Below are positions 50,411-59,766 of a DNA stretch of 64,000 bases, one piece after another. The DNA is from JACMRP01 sp047302465 (lineage in GTDB: Bacteria; Bdellovibrionota; Bdellovibrionia; Bdellovibrionales; Bdellovibrionaceae). The stretch is from assembly GCF_047302465.1 (NCBI RefSeq), contig NZ_CP178621.1, forward strand, positions 558,001 through 622,000, read 5' to 3'. A program made the position numbers and the translations under genes. How positions within the stretch are numbered: position 1 is the stretch's first letter; each line of letters starts with the position of its first letter. The notes beneath the pieces were generated by a model. It did no database searches. It had not been told where the DNA came from and saw nothing but the letters and a program-made list of their open reading frames with translations.

Positions 50411-51606
50411 TTTTATCTAAAAGAGCTCAGAACTTAAAAACCTCTCCAACTCTTTTCTTGGTGGCTAAAGCGAAAGAGCTTCAAGCTAAAGGACATCCGG
50501 TCATCTCTTTGACGGTGGGTGAGCCTGATTGGCCAACTTTCCCAGTGGCTGCCAGAGCGGGCCAAGAGGCCATCGAAAAGGGCATCACAAAATACACGCC
50601 TGCTAACGGGACTGCGGAACTTCGCCAAGCAGTCGCAGACAAAATCAAACACGAAATCGGTCTTGAATACGGTGTTAAGAATGTCACTGTTGCTTCGGGT
50701 GCTAAGTTTATTATCTTTGGGGCTCTGCAAATGCTGTGCAGTCCTGGCGATGAAGTGATCATCAATTCTCCGTACTGGGTAAGCTATCCAACAATGGTAG
50801 AGCTTGCAGACGGTGTTCCTGTTGTCGTCGATTGTGGTGAAGCGGATCATTTCAAAATGACCCCTGAGAAACTTGAAAAAGCGATTACTCCAAAAACACG
50901 CGTTTTTCTGTTCTGCTCTCCGAGCAATCCGACAGGACTTGTCTATACGCATGAAGAGTTGAAAGCTTTGGCGCAAGTTTTAAACCGCCATCCTCATGTG
51001 ATGGTGATTTCTGATGATATGTACAATCGCCTGATGTTTGACGGCTCTAAAGTGGCTCCACATATTTTGCATGTAGCTCCTGAGTTGAAAGACCGCGTAG
51101 TGCTTGTAAATGGGGGTTCTAAGGCTTACTCGATGACCGGGTGGCGCATTGGCTGGGCTGTGGGTCCAGAGAAGCTTATTACGGCGATGGGCGATTATCA
51201 GAGCCAGTCGACGGGATCACCGTCGAGCATTTCTCAGTACGCGGCTGTAGCAGCGCTGAAGCATACAGAGCCCGATATTGAAGCTGTCGTTAAAACTTTG
51301 ATCCAAAGAAAAATTGCTGCGATGGAAGAGTTTAAAAAGGTCCCGCAATTGCGCGTGATCGAGCCCCAAGGTGCTTTCTACCTTTGGGTGGATATGAAGT
51401 CCTTGTATGGAAAGACATACAAAGGAACGAAGATCCATGGCTCTAAAGACTTCGCGGATATCTTATTGAACGAGTACTATGTTGCGACAGTGCCGGGTTC
51501 TGAGTGCGGTTGTGATGGGTATTTGCGTTTGAGCTTCGCTTGCTCTGAAGGGCAAATGAAAGAAGCCATCCAGAGGATGGCTTCTTGTATGGCTCAGTTA
51601 AGTTAA
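50407..51606 (+). CDS. Aspartate aminotransferase-type class I aminotransferase
   Basis: 399 residues. GEPDWPTFP, KYTPANGTAELRQA, SPSNPTGLVYT and the PLP lysine in GGSKAYSMTGWRIGWAVG identify the aspC/aatA group (fold-type I). Likely aspartate or aromatic aminotransferase. It is the end of the operon that runs from fliD. The last codons hold a 10-bp stem (51561-51570 with 51576-51585), maybe part of termination. Confidence 0.93.
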   Translation: MILSKRAQNLKTSPTLFLVAKAKELQAKGHPVISLTVGEPDWPTFPVAARAGQEAIEKGITKYTPANGTAELRQAVADKIKHEIGLEYGVKNVTVASGAKFIIFGALQMLCSPGDEVIINSPYWVSYPTMVELADGVPVVVDCGEADHFKMTPEKLEKAITPKTRVFLFCSPSNPTGLVYTHEELKALAQVLNRHPHVMVISDDMYNRLMFDGSKVAPHILHVAPELKDRVVLVNGGSKAYSMTGWRIGWAVGPEKLITAMGDYQSQSTGSPSSISQYAAVAALKHTEPDIEAVVKTLIQRKIAAMEEFKKVPQLRVIEPQGAFYLWVDMKSLYGKTYKGTKIHGSKDFADILLNEYYVATVPGSECGCDGYLRLSFACSEGQMKEAIQRMASCMAQLS

Positions 51607-51626
51607 TAATAATCCGTTATTTTAAA

Positions 51627-52976
51627 TTACTGACTACATTTGTAGTTCAAGTGAACTACTTGTCCTTGGCTCAAAGCAGGGTTGAAAGTTACAACCGCAC
51701 CGCTGACTGAGAAGGAATTGGTTGGAGCACCGCCGATGTCCACTTTTAGTGATCCAGCTACAGGCTCACACTCCAATGACAACTTATCAAGCTTGTTCAC
51801 AACAACATCGCTGAACAGGTTCAGCTGCAAGTCTTGAGAACAGAGGCTTGCTACCTTACCATTCGTTAAGCGTGAAGCTTCCGCGTACACTGTACCAGTG
51901 TAGTGTGGAGAGTAGTAAGGAACGCCGTCTTTAATGAAGCTAGCGTTTTCGTTTAATTGCTTAGTACAAGCTTCAGATTCCGAGATGATCGAGTTAAAAG
52001 TGAAGCGAGCTGTATCTCCGAACACTGAGTTTGCTTGAGAGACTAGATTCGAAGGCATGTCTTGGAATTCCAAAACACGGATGCTGCCATCATTGTAGTT
52101 ACGGCAAGCAGGAATCTCTTTATCGCCCAAAGCTGTATTTACACGAGAGCAGTTACCAGCAACGCTGCGTTCGTCTTCGTCAGACAAAAGAATTACAGCT
52201 ACTGAAGAACCTTGGCGATAGCAACCAGTTGTATTGTTCGCGCCGCTAGATTTCCAGTTTGCAAAGTGGTTGTAAGCTGCTTTCACACCACGCTCGTCAC
52301 CAGTTCCAGAGTCACCGGCGCCAAGAAGCGGAATTGTGTTATTAAAGATTTGACCGTTAGAAGCCAAAGCCGCCTTAGTCAAAACAGTCTGGTTGTTAGA
52401 CCATGGGAGTGAAACCCCCCAGTGCCATGAACCGCCAGAGTAAGCGCCTGTGCAATATCCACCACGGCAATTATGAGTGCCTGTGCCAGTTGCCGTACCA
52501 CCTTTATTCATATCAGTAGTAACGGTTAAGCACATTTGCCAGTCGATTTGCAGCTCATTCATACGAGCAGCCAAAGCCGTCATTGATTGCGCCATCTTTT
52601 GTTGAACGGCGATCATTGAAGCTGAGTTGTCGATAACAAGTAGGAAGTCTACTTGGTTTTTGTGGGCAGGTACTGTCAGATTATAATCTACTGTACGTGG
52701 ACCACTTGGTGGTGGTGTAGGTGTCGGTGTAGATCCTGGAGTTCCGCCGCCGCCTGGTATGGCACCGTCGTCTCCATCGTCGCGGCCACCGCCGTCGTTG
52801 CCAGCGATATTACCGTCATCGCCAGGATTATTGCCTCCGGTGCCTGAAGTGGTTCCAGTTCCATCCGTAGATGAACTTGCAGTAAAACGTACATTTCCAC
52901 AGGCAGCCAGAAACGAAATTAAGAGAAAAGAAGTCACAACCCCTGTAAGAGGTCTCTTAAAAATATTCTGAGCCAT
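51627..52976 (-). CDS. von Willebrand A-like lipoprotein, first copy
   Basis: 449 residues with lipobox ISFLAAC. A Gly/Asp/Thr/Pro-rich linker (residues about 30-90) leads to a vWA-type domain with MIDAS DNSASM in LLVIDNSASM. Further parts include SDEDERSVAGNCSR and a C-terminal beta domain with SLECEPVAGSLKV. Such proteins bind ligands on the cell surface through a metal ion. The adjacent copy has the same architecture and conserved cysteines. Confidence 0.8.
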   Translation of the reverse strand: MAQNIFKRPLTGVVTSFLLISFLAACGNVRFTASSSTDGTGTTSGTGGNNPGDDGNIAGNDGGGRDDGDDGAIPGGGGTPGSTPTPTPPPSGPRTVDYNLTVPAHKNQVDFLLVIDNSASMIAVQQKMAQSMTALAARMNELQIDWQMCLTVTTDMNKGGTATGTGTHNCRGGYCTGAYSGGSWHWGVSLPWSNNQTVLTKAALASNGQIFNNTIPLLGAGDSGTGDERGVKAAYNHFANWKSSGANNTTGCYRQGSSVAVILLSDEDERSVAGNCSRVNTALGDKEIPACRNYNDGSIRVLEFQDMPSNLVSQANSVFGDTARFTFNSIISESEACTKQLNENASFIKDGVPYYSPHYTGTVYAEASRLTNGKVASLCSQDLQLNLFSDVVVNKLDKLSLECEPVAGSLKVDIGGAPTNSFSVSGAVVTFNPALSQGQVVHLNYKCSQ

Positions 52977-53084
52977 GGTATTCCCCCTGATAGAAAAGGT
53001 AACACACTAGGGACAATAGACAAACTTATAATTACCACATTCTTACTTTGAGACGGGCTATTGACGAGAGGATTTTTTTGAGGT

Positions 53085-53118
53085 GTCGAGTAGTTTTTCG
53101 AGTGAAAAACTACTCGAC
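53085..53118. terminator. Perfect 15-bp hairpin between the two vWA genes
   Basis: GTCGAGTAGTTTTTC (53085-53099) pairs with 53104-53118 around GAGT. No T tract follows in the direction of the leftward genes, so it may terminate weakly or protect mRNA ends. Confidence 0.55.
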
Positions 53119-53141
53119 AGTCGGTCAGTTTTCTAACAGTG

Positions 53142-54428
53142 CTAGTTGTTACACTTGTAAGTCATAGTAACGCGTTTGCCTTCGACAATCGCGTTGTTAA
53201 ATTTCAAGCTGGCGCCAGACAACGTATAGTCTGTTGTCGAGGCCCCATCGATTGCTACGCTTAAAGTACCTGCCACTGGAGCACACTCCAAAGTCAGAGT
53301 AGACAAAGAGTTCAGGATCTTATCTTTAAAGACATTTAGGTTCGTAGAGAAGTCACTCGCACAGATACTACCGATACCGCCGTTCGTTAGGCGAGACGTC
53401 TCCATATACTTAGTACCTTGATGGCTTGGGGCTTTTTCGCCCTTTTCATCTGCGGTATTGTCCTGGACGCTTTCGCAAGAGCTATCAGCTACTACGATCG
53501 AGTTAAATGTAAAGCGTACGTTCGCGCCGAACATGCTCTTTGCCTGAGTCAGGAGCGTATTCGGCATATCTGCAGGCTCTAAAGCCTTACAAGTTGCAGG
53601 GTCTTCGCGCATAGCAGATTTGATACGAGAACAATCGCCACCGACGCTGCGTTCGTCTTCATCTGAGATAACGATAACAGCTACAGCAGCATCTTTACGA
53701 TAACAGCCACTTGTGCCAACAGCGCCCGGCTCACCATTATAGAAGTGGTGATAAGCTGCTTTGATACCGCGTTCGTCACCAGAACCTGCGACACCCGCGC
53801 CAATTGCGTTGATTGTCTTCGTGAAGATATCGTTCAAACCGCTCGTCCCTTTTTTAAGAACATAGCGAGGAGTCCCAGCAGCAGGCGAGTAGCCTTCCCA
53901 GTTTACAGAAGCACCCCAGTAGTATTTGCCGTCACTTAATTTTTGATCACGAGTTACAGTCACGCACATTTGCCAATCCATCGGAACGCTTTGGCTTTCC
54001 AATTGAGTAGCAAAGCCCGAAAGCTTGCTTGCAAGTTTCAACTGATCGGTTTTCATTGAACCGGAATCGTCGATCACTAACAGAAGATCTACTTTGTTAG
54101 GATTCGCAGGAACTACTTGAGAATATGTCACAGTCCGTGGAGATGCTGGAGTCGGCGTCGGTGTAGGAGTAGAGCCCGGAGGAGTCACCGTTGGAGTCGG
54201 TGTGCCACCTGGAGGAGTGACTGTCGGAGTTGGTGTACCGCCCGGAGGCGTTGCTGTTGGTGTAGGAGTAGCTCCACCATTATCGTTGTCGTCAACAGAG
54301 CCTGGGGTATTGTCGTCTACCTTTTGTTCGGTTTCGGCATGGAACTTCACGTTTCCACAGGCAGTTAATGCCAGAGATAGTACTACAGGAAGAAAAATTC
54401 CTTTGAAGATAGAAAATGACGGCGCCAT
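53142..54428 (-). CDS. von Willebrand A-like lipoprotein, second copy
   Basis: 428 residues, lipobox LALTAC. Linker of threefold-repeated Thr-Pro units (GGTPTPTVTPP), then vWA domain with MIDAS DDSGSM, SDEDERSVGGDCSR and the same C-terminal domain (TLECAPVAGTLSV). Paralogue of the gene at 51627 with an alternative linker, so they arose by duplication. A surface adhesin or receptor is likely. Confidence 0.8.
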   Translation of the reverse strand: MAPSFSIFKGIFLPVVLSLALTACGNVKFHAETEQKVDDNTPGSVDDNDNGGATPTPTATPPGGTPTPTVTPPGGTPTPTVTPPGSTPTPTPTPASPRTVTYSQVVPANPNKVDLLLVIDDSGSMKTDQLKLASKLSGFATQLESQSVPMDWQMCVTVTRDQKLSDGKYYWGASVNWEGYSPAAGTPRYVLKKGTSGLNDIFTKTINAIGAGVAGSGDERGIKAAYHHFYNGEPGAVGTSGCYRKDAAVAVIVISDEDERSVGGDCSRIKSAMREDPATCKALEPADMPNTLLTQAKSMFGANVRFTFNSIVVADSSCESVQDNTADEKGEKAPSHQGTKYMETSRLTNGGIGSICASDFSTNLNVFKDKILNSLSTLTLECAPVAGTLSVAIDGASTTDYTLSGASLKFNNAIVEGKRVTMTYKCNN

Positions 54429-54620
54429 GGATGTATCCCCCTTGTCTTAGATTAGCACAGTGTAGTTTAGAGACAAAGGTAGCCCCCGTCTATTGGTCTT
54501 GTGTTCGAAGATAAACAGGACCATAACAAAACTTTTGTCTCAAACTGAGACCTTGGTCTGTTGTGACGAATCCATCTTTTCCTCTAAACTGAATGCATAT
54601 AAGAACACGACGGAGGCCCT

Positions 54621-55442
54621 GTGAGCTTTTGGGTATTAGCGCAAGTATTGGTGAATTTGGTTCTGGTGGCAGGAGTGGTCGGGATTTGGATGCGTTTTCA
54701 GCGCCCGCAAAAAGACGATCCGCGCTTGAGCAAGGGTTTGCAGCTGCTGCAAAGTAAAATCGCCGTTCTAGAAGACCTTTCAGATCGCACTGAGGTTCAA
54801 GTTCAACAGTTGACGACGCTGCTTGAGCAAAAGGTTCGTGAAATCCAACAACAAGTTCAGCACTCTGACAAACAATTGCAGAAGATTGAGCAGAGTATGC
54901 AAAAGAGCCTCGAAGTCGCAAAGATCTTCCAGGATCGTATTCCTCATAGTGAAATTGTTGAACGCCAAAGCACTATTAAATATGTCAAAGCGGCGCGTTT
55001 GGCTCATCAAGGGATGAGCGTACAAGAGATCGCTTCTCAGGTAGATCTTTCTTTGGGCGAAATCGAAATGATCGCGAAGGTGAATAAAGACCAACTTATG
55101 TTCTGCGAAGAAAGTCTGCCAGAGTGGGCACAGTCTTCGACAGAGCCAGCAATTGCGAAAGAAACGGACGTCGATGCTTTCCAAGAATCTAGAATTGATA
55201 TGGAAGCACCACTAAGCCGAGAAGTTCCAGTGGATCTGACAAAAGCATTTGAGGTCCCAAAAGCAGATCAAGAAGCTCTTAAAAAATTGGGAGATGCCTT
55301 CAGACAAGCTTGCGAAACAGCAAACCATCTTCAGCAAGTGACTCAAGGATTTGTAGAGGACAATAAAGTTTCTAAGGGAACACCTGCAAAAGCGAGTGGT
55401 CCGGTGATTCGTCCCGTCACATTCCCACGCATCGAAGGCTAA
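54621..55442 (+). CDS. Membrane-anchored coiled-coil protein, DUF2802/SwrB-like
   Basis: 273 residues, GTG start with GGAGG. One N-terminal membrane helix (FWVLAQVLVNLVLVAGVVGIW), a long coiled coil (about 35-115), then a small helix-turn-helix-like segment (YVKAARLAHQGMSVQEIASQVDLSLGEIEMIAKV). This layout matches DUF2802 and Bacillus SwrB (DUF6115), which help flagellar basal-body or motility assembly. An inner-membrane role in motility is plausible. C-terminal 100 residues are disordered. Confidence 0.7.
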   Translation: MSFWVLAQVLVNLVLVAGVVGIWMRFQRPQKDDPRLSKGLQLLQSKIAVLEDLSDRTEVQVQQLTTLLEQKVREIQQQVQHSDKQLQKIEQSMQKSLEVAKIFQDRIPHSEIVERQSTIKYVKAARLAHQGMSVQEIASQVDLSLGEIEMIAKVNKDQLMFCEESLPEWAQSSTEPAIAKETDVDAFQESRIDMEAPLSREVPVDLTKAFEVPKADQEALKKLGDAFRQACETANHLQQVTQGFVEDNKVSKGTPAKASGPVIRPVTFPRIEG

Positions 55443-55566
55443 TCAAAAGCGTTAAATTTAAATTGAGATCTGGTCGGTGACGGTTGTGTTACCGACTTTA
55501 TAAGCTTTCTTCTTGGGCCTTGTGCTCACTATCTTCGACCTCTAAAACTGTGGCATATATCATGTC

Positions 55567-56928
55567 ATGGAAAAGTTACTAGAGAGCAAAGCGGAACGAA
55601 GTTTTCAAGTGCAGGATTTCCTAGCGCTCTTGAAAAGACATTGTAAGTTATTCGCCGGGACATTTTTAAGTTTTCTATTAGTGTCTATTCTTATCTATAC
55701 ATTCAGGATTCCTTACGTGGCAAAGGGTCGTCTGCTTGTGAATGACTCGCAGAACAGTTCTTTGCAGGCTTTTTCTACCTCTTATTTTGGCATGACCAAA
55801 TCCGTGGCTGACGGAAAAAAAGGCAACACGCAGATCGGCAAGCAGATAGAAGTTTTAAGAACACGCGAGTTCTATCAAAAGCTTTTGCAACATCTTGAAG
55901 ACAGATCCAAGAGCAAAGATCTCAGTGTTGAAGAACAAAAAGCATTTGAAAATATCAAAGTGAAATATTTGGATGATGCACTTAAGGATGAAGAAAGTCG
56001 TCTAAATTTTATTATGAAAATGGATGCTTGGTCCCAGACGAAACTTGAATCTGATTATGAAATCCGTATTTCTTTTTCGACTCCCTCCAGAGATCTGTCT
56101 TTATTTCTGACGAATGCGACACTAGAACTATCGTCGGAGTTCTTAAAAGAACGTGAAATGCAAGAGATCCACGAAGTCGAAAAGTTTATTACCGAACAAA
56201 AACAGGTCGTCGACAAAACTATTCAAGGCTTGGCTCAGGAATTAGCTCACTTTCAAACACAGCCTGAGAATCTCATTTCGATGACAAGCCGGGAAAAAGT
56301 TGGAGAATATCTGTCGGAGCTGATGGTGCGAATCAACGAAACCCGTCTCAAGATTGCTGAGAACACAAATGATATCGCCTTTCTCCAAGGAGAAAAAGGT
56401 GACGAGAAAAATGCGGGCAGCAATCTCTATGGAGTCGGCGGCCGGATCGAAGCGCTTCGTCTTGAAAACAAATTACTTAATAGCCGTCTGGGCGAACTGC
56501 GCCAATCCGTGGATCGTATTGGAAAACACCTAAAAGTCTTACCAGTGGCGATGCAAATGCTGGAAGATAAGCGCAAAAAATCCGAGCTTGAATATGCAAA
56601 ATATAAAGAGCTCAGCGAAACGCTGGCTAAAGTTGAGGCACAGAAGTTGTCTATTCGTGATCGCTTTGAAATTCTGGAAAGAGCACGAAGAGACAATACG
56701 GGTCCCCAAGTCGATATTCTGACTTTGGGATGTTTGAGCTTCATCATGGCTTTGGTTTTTGGCCTGACCTTCATTTATTTCAAATATCTTTGGGTGCCAA
56801 TGATTCAACCTAAAGAAAGCGTGCGTGATATAACGGTGATAGACGACGATCACAATCAAGATCCACGCGTCGTTATTGAAAACGCCAAAATTAAATTCCA
56901 ACTCGGCAATCACGGCTCTGTTGAATAA
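55567..56928 (+). CDS. Wzz/chain-length-determinant-like protein
   Basis: 453 residues. Cytoplasmic start, membrane helix about 30-50 (LFAGTFLSFLLVSILIYTF), a large periplasmic coiled-coil region, and a second membrane helix near residues 380-410 (ILTLGCLSFIMALVFGLTFIYF). This topology is that of Wzz/PCP proteins, which set the length of surface polysaccharides. No kinase domain. Lies before a deacetylase gene, which could modify the same polymer or peptidoglycan. Confidence 0.78.
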   Translation: MEKLLESKAERSFQVQDFLALLKRHCKLFAGTFLSFLLVSILIYTFRIPYVAKGRLLVNDSQNSSLQAFSTSYFGMTKSVADGKKGNTQIGKQIEVLRTREFYQKLLQHLEDRSKSKDLSVEEQKAFENIKVKYLDDALKDEESRLNFIMKMDAWSQTKLESDYEIRISFSTPSRDLSLFLTNATLELSSEFLKEREMQEIHEVEKFITEQKQVVDKTIQGLAQELAHFQTQPENLISMTSREKVGEYLSELMVRINETRLKIAENTNDIAFLQGEKGDEKNAGSNLYGVGGRIEALRLENKLLNSRLGELRQSVDRIGKHLKVLPVAMQMLEDKRKKSELEYAKYKELSETLAKVEAQKLSIRDRFEILERARRDNTGPQVDILTLGCLSFIMALVFGLTFIYFKYLWVPMIQPKESVRDITVIDDDHNQDPRVVIENAKIKFQLGNHGSVE

Positions 56929-56949
56929 GGCAGAGCTTTAGGAGTTTTT

Positions 56950-58047
56950 ATGAAACATTCATGTTACATAATCTTTGTAGCACTTGGACTGCTCGCTTGT
57001 ACAAAGGCTACGCCCGTAGATTTCAATGCTTCGATCGACGCCAACAAAAATGCAAAAAGTCTTTTAGAGTGGGATAGCTCTGAAGAAAATCCAAAAAAGT
57101 TATTTCAGAAATACCGTGAACAAGCCGCCAGTGATTCAACTATTGGCAAGACTGTTTGCGATGGGCTTGCAAAACTGAACGGGCAGGATTTGTCTTTGTT
57201 TGAAGAAGAAATCAATAGCTCAACCAATGCAGGTCTTTTGAAAGATTGTAAAAGCGATTTGAAAAAAACCTTAGAGGATTACTGGAAAGAACAGAAGGAG
57301 TCTCTGAAAGATAGCACTTTGAATTTTCGCTTTCAGCCCCGCGCGGAAAAACGCGATCTTTCAAAAGGCTATCGAGCCGCCACAGGAGATGTGCAGCCAA
57401 AAGAGTTGGTGTTGAGTTTCGACGACGGCCCCGAGCCGAGCCTTACGCCACGAATTTTAGATATCCTTGAGATGGTTCAAGCCAAGGTCATGTTTTTTCA
57501 TGTAGGCCCGCATGTACGACAGAATCCTGCGATCGTGAAGCGGGCGGCGCTTGACGGGCATATCATGGGGTCTCACTCGATGACTCATCGATGTCTGGCT
57601 AGCAACGCGATTTGTGCCAAAGCCAATAACGGGACCCCGTTGACATTTGCAGAAGCCGAAGCAGAAATTCGCGGTGGGCACCAGGCCTTGCAAGACGTTT
57701 TGGGGTTTGTGGATCCGTTTTTTCGTTTTCCTTTTGGGGAATCCGATCCGGCGCTCAGCGCTTTTTTGGCCTCAAGGCAAGTAGGGCAATTTTATTGGAA
57801 CGTCGATTCTGGTGACTGGAAAGCTCAGGACAATAAAGTCCTTTTGCAAAACGTTTTGGCGCAAATCGACAAAGTTCAACGAGGCATTGTTTTGTTTCAC
57901 GATACTCAGCGCCGAACTCTGGAAATTCTGCCGCATTTTCTGAGAGCTATTTATGACCGTGGTTACACCCTAGTGGTTTTACAGCCCATGGATGAGCAGG
58001 CCCGCTACAACAGTCAACTAGTGACAAAGGCCCCTATTATTCCGTAA
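56950..58047 (+). CDS. Polysaccharide deacetylase lipoprotein (NodB domain)
   Basis: 365 residues with lipobox GLLAC. N-terminal unknown helical region, then a NodB domain: SFDDGP with Asp158-Asp159, metal-binding His209 and His213 in GSHSMTH, FRFPFG, NVDSGDW and VLFHDT. It removes acetyl groups from a polysaccharide in the periplasm or at the surface. Bdellovibrio uses such deacetylases on prey peptidoglycan to mark it for later degradation (known for the genus); here this is one option, the Wzz-linked polymer the other. Confidence 0.88.
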   Translation: MKHSCYIIFVALGLLACTKATPVDFNASIDANKNAKSLLEWDSSEENPKKLFQKYREQAASDSTIGKTVCDGLAKLNGQDLSLFEEEINSSTNAGLLKDCKSDLKKTLEDYWKEQKESLKDSTLNFRFQPRAEKRDLSKGYRAATGDVQPKELVLSFDDGPEPSLTPRILDILEMVQAKVMFFHVGPHVRQNPAIVKRAALDGHIMGSHSMTHRCLASNAICAKANNGTPLTFAEAEAEIRGGHQALQDVLGFVDPFFRFPFGESDPALSAFLASRQVGQFYWNVDSGDWKAQDNKVLLQNVLAQIDKVQRGIVLFHDTQRRTLEILPHFLRAIYDRGYTLVVLQPMDEQARYNSQLVTKAPIIP

Positions 58048-58057
58048 TATAAGCGGC

Positions 58058-58438
58058 ATGAGCCTGGTTGATATAGATCGCCCCTCTACTTGGAAATTTT
58101 ATCGCAAAGGAATGTGTGATGGCTGTTGGGGCGGCTGTTGCACAATGCCTGTCGAAGTGCGCTTGAGCGACTTAATCCGTCTTGGAGTAGTCAGTGAAGA
58201 TGAAGCGCTGGGCTCTATCAAAAAAATCGCAAAAAGGTTGATGAAAGAAGGCATTGTAAGCAGCTACCGTCAGGGGACGGAGCTCTTTATGCTGACTCAG
58301 AAATACGGTCGTGATTGCTATTTTCTCGACTCAAAAACCCGTCTTTGCACGGTCTACGAGAAGCGTCCTGACGTCTGTCGCGAGTTTCCCTCTATAGGGC
58401 CTCGTCCTGGCTGGTGTCCTGCCACTCGACAGAAATAG
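58058..58438 (+). CDS. YkgJ-type cysteine-cluster protein
   Basis: 126 residues. MCDGCWGGCCTMPVEVRLSDLIRLG, then DCYFLD, LCTVYEKRPDVCREFP. The CxxC..CC pattern plus later Cys residues and RPxxCRxFP are the YkgJ family signature, predicted to bind zinc or an iron-sulfur cluster. Function unknown; 10 bases after the deacetylase gene, so perhaps co-transcribed. Confidence 0.88.
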   Translation: MSLVDIDRPSTWKFYRKGMCDGCWGGCCTMPVEVRLSDLIRLGVVSEDEALGSIKKIAKRLMKEGIVSSYRQGTELFMLTQKYGRDCYFLDSKTRLCTVYEKRPDVCREFPSIGPRPGWCPATRQK

Positions 58439-58444
58439 CAGGAT

Positions 58445-58617
58445 GCTATTTATGAGCGTTAGCCCGAAGGGCAAGGGCAGAAGCCCGCAGCAAACAGGCT
58501 GTCTCAAAATAAGAATGTCTAAGTAGTATGCACACGTGCGCGCAAGTTGTCGTACTGCGCGCACAGTCCCAGGGTGAGACCCCCAGGACGCATATAGGCT
58601 GACCCTGCTGGCACATC
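58445..58617 (+). ncRNA. GC-rich, highly foldable intergenic region, candidate structured RNA
   Basis: Within the 219-bp gap: GCCC-GAA-GGGC (about 58463-58473), GGGC-AGAA-GCCC (about 58476-58487), CAGC/GCTG (about 58489-58502), a perfect 9-bp stem GTGCGCGCA/TGCGCGCAC (58536-58544 with 58556-58564), and CAGGGT/ACCCTG around 58570-58608. After it, GCTTATTG/CAATAAGC (58622-58648) precedes the next gene. No known riboswitch family was recognised. Whether it is transcribed is unknown. Confidence 0.45.
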
Positions 58618-58657
58618 CTTGGCTTATTGAATAGTTATAACAATAAGCGAGGTTTTT

Positions 58658-59734
58658 ATGAGCAACACAAATCGATATGTATCAGGAATGTTTCTGGCTG
58701 CAGCGATTATAGCTTTTGGAAGTTTCTACTTCCTCCGCGGTGCCGTAAAAACCGTTCGCCAGGCCGAATTCGACATGTCTTTCAGCATGCCACGCCCTAA
58801 GAGCGCTCTTTATAACTTCTTCTTCGGCCTTGAAGGTCGCGAGATTAATCGTAAAGAAATCAATCCGTTCTCTAACACGGATGTTAAAACAGAAGCTGCG
58901 GGTGTTCGTAAGGACGCTCCTAAAATCGATCCTAAGAAGCAAGCTGCGGCTCAGAAAGCAGCGCAAAAACCAATCCTTCCAGCTCCACCAGCGGCAAAGC
59001 CTAAAGTGGACGTAACCGTGGTGGGTGAGGCGACGGCGACTCTAGGCGGTGATTCTGTAAGAAGTGGTGAGGCCACTCAGGCACCTGCTCCAACGAACTT
59101 TCAAGCTCAAACAACAACAGTTCCAGTGGGCGCGCAAACTCCAGTGGATAAAGACGGTATGAGTGCAGCTCAATGGCGCGCGTTGGTTGTAGGACAACCA
59201 ACAAGAGCCAACGTGTTGAAATTGGTTTCTGCTTTTAACAACAAGCAAGTTGATTCAGCAGCCTTATACACAATCATGAACGACCTTTTACAAAGTTCAA
59301 ATCCTGAAACCCAAGGTTTGGGTCTTGTGATCGGTCAAAGCGTACCAAGCTTGAGAAGCTTCTCGATTGTTTCTAATAGCTATGACAGGTTGGATCCAAA
59401 TGTTAAAAAGAGTGCAGATTCTTACTTGGCAACTTATATGCAGACTTCTCGCTTGAGCATCTTGGCTTTGGCTCTTCAATCAGACGACAGCCAAGTAGTT
59501 CTTCATGCCGCTCAGGTGATGGTTGCGGGTCTTGAAAAAGTAAAAAATGGTCAAACGAATCCTAATGACGGTAACCGTTATGATTCTGGTCGCGGAGTTG
59601 TGGCATCAGGCACAGGCAAAACCTACACTCAGTTCGTTTCAATCCTTCAAGATTTGACGACAAGTGGTGACAGCACGATTGTTGGCCTTGCGCAAAACGC
59701 ACTGACTCAAATCCAGTCCCTTTCAAACACCTAG
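58658..59734 (+). CDS. Membrane-anchored protein of unknown function
   Basis: 358 residues. One N-terminal membrane helix (YVSGMFLAAAIIAFGSFYFLRG), a disordered Lys/Ala/Pro-rich linker to about residue 165, then a helical C-terminal domain (about 170-355) of unknown fold. GAGG before the ATG. Probably periplasmic, anchored in the inner membrane. Upstream lies the structured region at 58445-58617, which may regulate it. Confidence 0.7.
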   Translation: MSNTNRYVSGMFLAAAIIAFGSFYFLRGAVKTVRQAEFDMSFSMPRPKSALYNFFFGLEGREINRKEINPFSNTDVKTEAAGVRKDAPKIDPKKQAAAQKAAQKPILPAPPAAKPKVDVTVVGEATATLGGDSVRSGEATQAPAPTNFQAQTTTVPVGAQTPVDKDGMSAAQWRALVVGQPTRANVLKLVSAFNNKQVDSAALYTIMNDLLQSSNPETQGLGLVIGQSVPSLRSFSIVSNSYDRLDPNVKKSADSYLATYMQTSRLSILALALQSDDSQVVLHAAQVMVAGLEKVKNGQTNPNDGNRYDSGRGVVASGTGKTYTQFVSILQDLTTSGDSTIVGLAQNALTQIQSLSNT

Positions 59735-59766
59735 ACTAATTCCCCGAATTGGTTTTTGATGAAGAC

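Noticed and set aside
54490..54921. Minus-strand frame opposite the DUF2802-like gene
   Set aside because: Shadow of the plus-strand coding sequence, with no ribosome-binding site or domain.
58445..58617. Cyclic-di-GMP (GEMM) riboswitch or 6S RNA
   Set aside because: The conserved GEMM sequence blocks and the 6S layout are absent; kept only as an unassigned structured region.
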